DNA from: Clostridium sp. CAG:492
GTDB lineage: Bacteria; Bacillota; Clostridia; TANB77; CAG-508
Length of the DNA: 7,828 nt
Direction of reading: 5' to 3'
NCBI GenBank assembly: GCA_000434335.1
Contig: FR878267.1
Location: forward strand, 1-7,828
Shown: in pieces, positions 6,175 to 7,828 of the stretch
Layout: the number at the start of each line of letters is the position of its first letter
Position numbering within the stretch: the stretch's first letter is position 1
The notes under the pieces: model-generated
The model's input: the letters and a program-made list of their open reading frames with translations, nothing else
What the model was told of the DNA's origin: nothing
Databases searched by the model: none
Made by a program: the position numbers and the translations under genes

Positions 6175-7065
6175 CAGAATAAAGGATTAATAATAAGTAA
6201 TATATCAAATTTATATATGGTAGAAGATGTTGATACAAAAATTATTATAAAATGTAATGCAAGAGGAAAATTAAAAGAAAAAAATGAATCTCCTGTAGTT
6301 GGAGATTATGTTAAAGTTTCTATAACAGATGAACAAAAACAAGAAGGAGTAATCGATGAAATTTTAACAAGAACTAATTATATAAAAAGACCTAAAATGG
6401 CTAATTTATCGCAAATTATTTTTGTTATATCAATGAAAATGCCAAAACCAGATTTATTAATGTTAGATAAGCAACTTGCTTTTGCTGAGTTTAATAATAT
6501 TACACCAATAATTTGCTTAAATAAAGTAGATTTAGAAAAAGCAGATTTTATAAATCAAATTGAATCCACATACACGAATGTTGGATATAAAGTAATAAAA
6601 ACCATTGCAAAACAAAATGAAGGAATAAAAGAGCTAAAAGAATTGTTAAAAAATAATATAACAGCTTTTTCTGGAAATTCAGGTGTTGGAAAATCAACAT
6701 TAATTAATAGTATATTTTCAAATGAAATGACCAAAGAGGGAATGATAAGTAGCAAAAATAAAAGAGGAAAAAACACAACAACAAATACATATTTATATAA
6801 ATTAGACAATAATTCATATATTGCTGATACACCTGGATTTTCGACATTTGATATAAGTGAAATAAAAAGTGAAGATTTATATAAATATTTTCCAGAGCTA
6901 AACAAGTACTCAAAAGATTGCGAATTTATAGGATGTACACACATAAAGGAAGAAAATTGCGGAATAAAAGAAGCTGTAGAAAACGGAAATATAGCACAAG
7001 CAAGATATGAAAGATTTTGTAAAATATATTTAGATTTAAAACAAAAGGAGGCACGAAAATGGTAG
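6172..7065 (+). CDS. rsgA: Ribosome small-subunit-dependent GTPase RsgA (YjeQ/CpgA)
   Basis: A circularly permuted GTPase acting late in 30S subunit maturation. With the TTG start the protein is 297 aa, the usual family size. An N-terminal OB-fold (about 1-70, including SPVVGDYVKV) precedes the permuted G domain: NKVD (117-120, G4), then GNSGVGKST (168-176, Walker A/G1), GKNTTTNTYLY (switch I region, about 200-210) and DTPGFST (219-225, G3). The order G4-G1-G3 is diagnostic of the family. The C-terminal zinc-binding module has Cys250, Cys255, His257 and Cys263 (CEFIGCTHIKEENC), followed by the usual helical end ARYERFCKIYLDL. It overlaps rpe by 7 nt. In Firmicutes RsgA/CpgA is a reported PrkC substrate, which fits the gene order; that it is phosphorylated here is inference. 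Confidence 0.96.
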   Translation: MQNKGLIISNISNLYMVEDVDTKIIIKCNARGKLKEKNESPVVGDYVKVSITDEQKQEGVIDEILTRTNYIKRPKMANLSQIIFVISMKMPKPDLLMLDKQLAFAEFNNITPIICLNKVDLEKADFINQIESTYTNVGYKVIKTIAKQNEGIKELKELLKNNITAFSGNSGVGKSTLINSIFSNEMTKEGMISSKNKRGKNTTTNTYLYKLDNNSYIADTPGFSTFDISEIKSEDLYKYFPELNKYSKDCEFIGCTHIKEENCGIKEAVENGNIAQARYERFCKIYLDLKQKEARKW

Positions 7066-7724
7066 AAATAGCAACATCAATATTAACTGTTCCAAAAGAT
7101 AAAATAATTAAAACAATCTATAATTTAGAAACAGCTAAAACAGATTATTTTCATATAGATGTAATGGATGGATTATTTGTAGAAAGTTTTACAAATGAAA
7201 TAATGGAAGAATACTGCAAATACATAAAATCAATATCAAATATACCACTTGATATTCATTTAATGGTAAAAGATGTAAAAAAATATATAGATATATATTT
7301 AAATTATGAGCCAAATATAATAACATTTCATATAGAAGCAGTAAAAAATGAAAAACAAGCTATAGAATTAATAAATTATATAAAATCAAATAATTGTAAA
7401 GTTGGAATTGCAATAAATCCAAACACAGATATTTCTAAAATATATAATTTACTAAAATATATTCATATGGTAACAATAATGACTGTAGAGCCAGGAAAAG
7501 GTGGACAAGCATTAATACCAGAAACATTAAATAAAATTGAAGAGCTAAAAAATTATATAGAAGAGAATAATATAGAAATTGATATAGAAGCAGACGGAGG
7601 AATAAAAGTAAACAATGTCCAAAATGTAAAAACAAAAGGTGCAAACATAATTGTTTCAGGAAGCGGAATAATAAATTCGGATAATTATAGAGATACAATA
7701 AAAAAAATGAAAGAAGAAATTTAA
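7059..7724 (+). CDS. rpe: Ribulose-phosphate 3-epimerase family protein (Rpe), divergent
   Basis: Rpe interconverts ribulose-5-phosphate and xylulose-5-phosphate in the pentose-phosphate pathway. The protein is 221 aa, a TIM-barrel of normal length. AGGAGG (7046-7051) is 7 nt before the ATG, and the start overlaps the rsgA stop (ATGGTAG), suggesting translational coupling. The expected active-site residues are present: S7 (TSIL), metal ligands H32 and D34 with M36 (FHIDVMDG), H67 (LDIHLMV), M141 (MTVEPG) and D179 (ADGGI), plus a phosphate-binding end SGSGI (200-204). Several motifs deviate from the classical enzyme: FVESFT instead of FVPNIT-like, and EPGKGGQ instead of NPGFGGQ. The catalytic set supports an epimerase, and the place after rsgA supports Rpe, but a different pentose or hexose phosphate substrate cannot be excluded. 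Confidence 0.88.
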   Translation: MVEIATSILTVPKDKIIKTIYNLETAKTDYFHIDVMDGLFVESFTNEIMEEYCKYIKSISNIPLDIHLMVKDVKKYIDIYLNYEPNIITFHIEAVKNEKQAIELINYIKSNNCKVGIAINPNTDISKIYNLLKYIHMVTIMTVEPGKGGQALIPETLNKIEELKNYIEENNIEIDIEADGGIKVNNVQNVKTKGANIIVSGSGIINSDNYRDTIKKMKEEI

Positions 7725-7730
7725 TATGAA

Positions 7731-7768
7731 AAAGGAACAAAGTTATCAGTCAACTTTGTTCCTTTTTT
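7731..7768 (+). terminator. Strong intrinsic terminator after rpe
   Basis: GGAACAAAGTT (7734-7744) pairs perfectly with AACTTTGTTCC (7752-7762) around a 7-nt loop, followed by six Ts (7763-7768). The preceding AAA can extend the stem into the T-run. It lies 6 nt after the rpe stop and is the clearest terminator in the window. Confidence 0.93.
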
Positions 7769-7781
7769 ATATTAATGTGTG

Positions 7782-7828
7782 TGTCAATTAGAACCGTCCC
7801 CATTGACATGCAAATTACTTTGAGTCAA
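7782..7828. repeat. REP-like palindromic repeat with GAACCGTCCCC core, cut by the window end
   Basis: TGTCAAT (7782-7788) and ATTGACA (7802-7808) are exact inverted repeats flanking TAGAACCGTCCCC (7789-7801), and a further GTCAA closes the window (7824-7828), able to pair with TTGAC at 7803-7807. From memory, dispersed repeats with a GAACCGTCCCC or GGGGACGGTTC core flanked by TGTCAA/TTGACA arms recur in many Firmicutes genomes, often near REP-associated tyrosine transposases. Its GC-rich core stands out from the surroundings. No coding region is seen after the rpe terminator. The element's true end lies outside the window. Confidence 0.65.

Noticed and set aside
6555..6944. Minus-strand ORF of 129 aa inside rsgA
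   Set aside because: It is a shadow opposite conserved GTPase motifs, with no start signals of its own.
7803..7828. TTGACA at 7803-7808 as a promoter for a gene beyond the window
   Set aside because: It is part of the inverted repeat, and any -10 box would fall at or past the window edge, so it cannot be supported.

Overview
The window is a stretch of chromosome from a very AT-rich, low-GC Gram-positive bacterium, most likely an uncultured or gut-type member of the Clostridia. Four things point that way: the conserved Firmicutes gene block rlmN-prpC-prkC-rsgA-rpe, strong AGGAGG-type ribosome binding sites, sigma-A-like promoters with extended -10 boxes, and codon use dominated by A/T-ending codons (TTA Leu, ATA Ile, AGA Arg). 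Stops are TAA, with one TAG. No long gene is interrupted by in-frame TGA, so there is no sign of the Mollicutes code (TGA = Trp). All recognised genes lie on the + strand.

Layout. (1) Bases 22-1867: aspS (aspartyl-tRNA synthetase) with its own promoter and a leader of about 36 nt. Its signature blocks look like the AspRS type I associate with alphaproteobacteria rather than the usual Firmicutes type. (2) Bases 1917-2244: a small self-contained unit with a near-consensus promoter, a 73-aa unrecognised soluble protein likely to form helices, and a 38-bp perfect palindrome as the likely terminator. (3) Bases 2248-6116: a promoter followed by rlmN, prpC (PP2C phosphatase) and prkC (PASTA Ser/Thr kinase), tightly packed. 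(4) Bases 6122-7768: a terminator-like hairpin with a GAAA loop, then rsgA (TTG start) and rpe, overlapping by 7 nt and closed by a strong intrinsic terminator. (5) Bases 7782-7828: part of a REP-like palindromic repeat cut by the window edge.

How the genes work together. AspS, RlmN and RsgA serve translation: tRNA charging, 23S rRNA/tRNA methylation, and small-subunit assembly. PrkC and PrpC form an opposing kinase/phosphatase pair that senses cell-wall fragments through extracellular PASTA domains; in other Firmicutes this signalling reaches translation GTPases and the cell wall. Rpe belongs to the pentose-phosphate pathway and is a usual downstream neighbour of rsgA.

No wholly new multi-gene system is visible; most of the window is housekeeping. 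The items most worth a second look are the orphan small gene, the palindrome directly abutting the rlmN promoter, the hairpin between prkC and rsgA, the atypical AspRS, the terminal repeat, and a marked dependence of the Glu codon (GAG versus GAA) on the next base.
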